Source: CAYZXT01 sp964482515
GTDB taxonomy: Bacteria > Elusimicrobiota > Elusimicrobia > FEN-1173
NCBI GenBank assembly: GCA_964482515.1
Contig: CAYZXT010000019.1
Coordinates: forward strand, 1-41,538
Direction: 5' to 3'
Length of the DNA stretch: 41,538 nt
Shown: positions 41,090-41,538 of the stretch, piece by piece
Position numbering within the stretch: the stretch's first letter is position 1
Layout of the letters: each line of letters starts with the position of its first letter
Notes under the pieces: generated by a model
Databases searched by the model: none
What the model was told of the DNA's origin: nothing
Seen by the model: only the letters and a program-made list of their open reading frames with translations
Translations under genes and position numbers: made by a program

Positions 41090-41538
41090 ATGCCCTCTTT
41101 TTCCGGTTTCATCCTCATCGATAAACCTTCCGGACCCACTTCCCACGATATCGTCGTTTGGGCGCGGCGCGCGCTGCATGAACGGCGCATCGGTCATTGC
41201 GGCACTCTGGACCCCATGGCTTCCGGGCTTTTGATTTTGGCGGTCGGCGAAGGGTTGAAGTCCCAGGATGCGGTCATGGCCGAACAAAAGACCTATCGCG
41301 GACGGTTCCGGCTGGGTCTATCGACCGATACCGACGATATCACCGGGAAAACGCTCGCGGTCAACGACCCATCCTCCCTGTCGTTTGAACGGATCGTTTC
41401 CTGCGCCGATCAATTTCAAGGCGTCCAGCTGCAGCGCGTCCCGCGTTTTTCCGCCGTGAAATTCCAAGGGCGAAAACTCTATGAATGGGCGAGGGACGGC
41501 GTTCCCGTCGAACTTCCGGTGCGAAGCGTCGATGTTTC
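41090..41538 (+). CDS. truB: tRNA pseudouridine-55 synthase, N-terminal part (cut by window end)
   Basis: The first 149 codons run to the right edge without a stop. The N-terminus MPSFSGFILIDKPSGPTSHDI and the catalytic loop HCGTLDPMASGLLIL, holding the nucleophilic Asp, identify TruB; the family usually has HTGTLDP, so Thr is Cys here. Also seen are YRGRFRLGLSTDTDDITG and VPRFSAVKFQGRKLYEWAR. It makes psi55 in the T loop of tRNAs. It follows nrnA by 18 nt in the nusA-infB-rbfA-truB cluster. Confidence 0.96.
   Translation, partial: MPSFSGFILIDKPSGPTSHDIVVWARRALHERRIGHCGTLDPMASGLLILAVGEGLKSQDAVMAEQKTYRGRFRLGLSTDTDDITGKTLAVNDPSSLSFERIVSCADQFQGVQLQRVPRFSAVKFQGRKLYEWARDGVPVELPVRSVDV

Noticed and set aside
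1..41538. CRISPR arrays, insertion sequences, prophage genes
   Set aside because: No regularly spaced repeats, transposase or phage motifs were found on either strand.

Overview
The window is chromosomal DNA of a GC-rich, Gram-negative bacterium. Outer-membrane evidence comes from a beta-barrel protein ending in aromatic Phe, Tat export genes and a RseP-type protease. Giant fibronectin-III proteins with a FlgD-like C-terminal module, a compact divergent sigma-54 and many histidine kinases fit a deep-branching phylum such as Elusimicrobiota or a relative. This is an inference from gene style, not a phylogenetic result. No mobile elements, rRNA or CRISPR arrays were seen, and almost all genes are on the + strand.

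Layout. (1) 1-2900: the tail of a MIP18/DUF59 Fe-S assembly protein, tRNA-Gly(GCC), a short sigma-54 factor (rpoN-like) and a lone RND-type membrane-fusion adaptor. (2) 2930-8719: a tightly packed signalling operon (membrane histidine kinase, receiver-GGDEF-like protein, OmpR-type regulator, receiver-histidine kinase fusion, sigma-54 activator with GAFTGA). (3) 8820-13891: a near-consensus -24/-12 promoter followed by a 1662-residue secreted FN3-repeat protein, suggesting that the preceding operon and the nearby sigma-54 control this cell-surface protein. (4) 13944-15378: tatA and tatC, then, convergent, a zinc-containing archaeal-type ferredoxin. A bidirectional terminator separates them. (5) 15492-24461: the classical rpsB-tsf-pyrH-frr-uppS-cdsA-dxr-rseP-proS operon, preceded by a structured leader of about 290 nt that holds a perfect intrinsic terminator 47 nt before rpsB.

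(6) 24530-29621: a Ser/Thr phosphorylation operon: a cyclic-nucleotide-fold protein, a CHASE2-Ser/Thr kinase with a tail of repeated Thr motifs, a PP2C phosphatase and a double-FHA protein. The kinase tail repeats look like candidate phospho-threonine docking sites for the FHA protein. (7) 29777-32306: a periplasmic ABC_sub_bind-type protein translationally coupled to a histidine kinase, probably a sensing pair. (8) 32346-35318: a secreted FecR-domain protein paired with an outer-membrane beta-barrel. (9) 35344-41538: rimP-nusA-infB-rbfA-nrnA-truB (truB runs off the end), preceded by a short leader whose terminator hairpin competes with an antiterminator-like hairpin.

Two housekeeping operons (rpsB and rimP-nusA) therefore each have a promoter followed by an intrinsic terminator just before the first gene, which suggests attenuation control of translation and transcription factors. 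The most novel-looking items are the sigma-54 circuit around the FN3 giant, the Thr-repeat kinase/FHA module, the two attenuator-like leaders and the archaeal-style ferredoxin.
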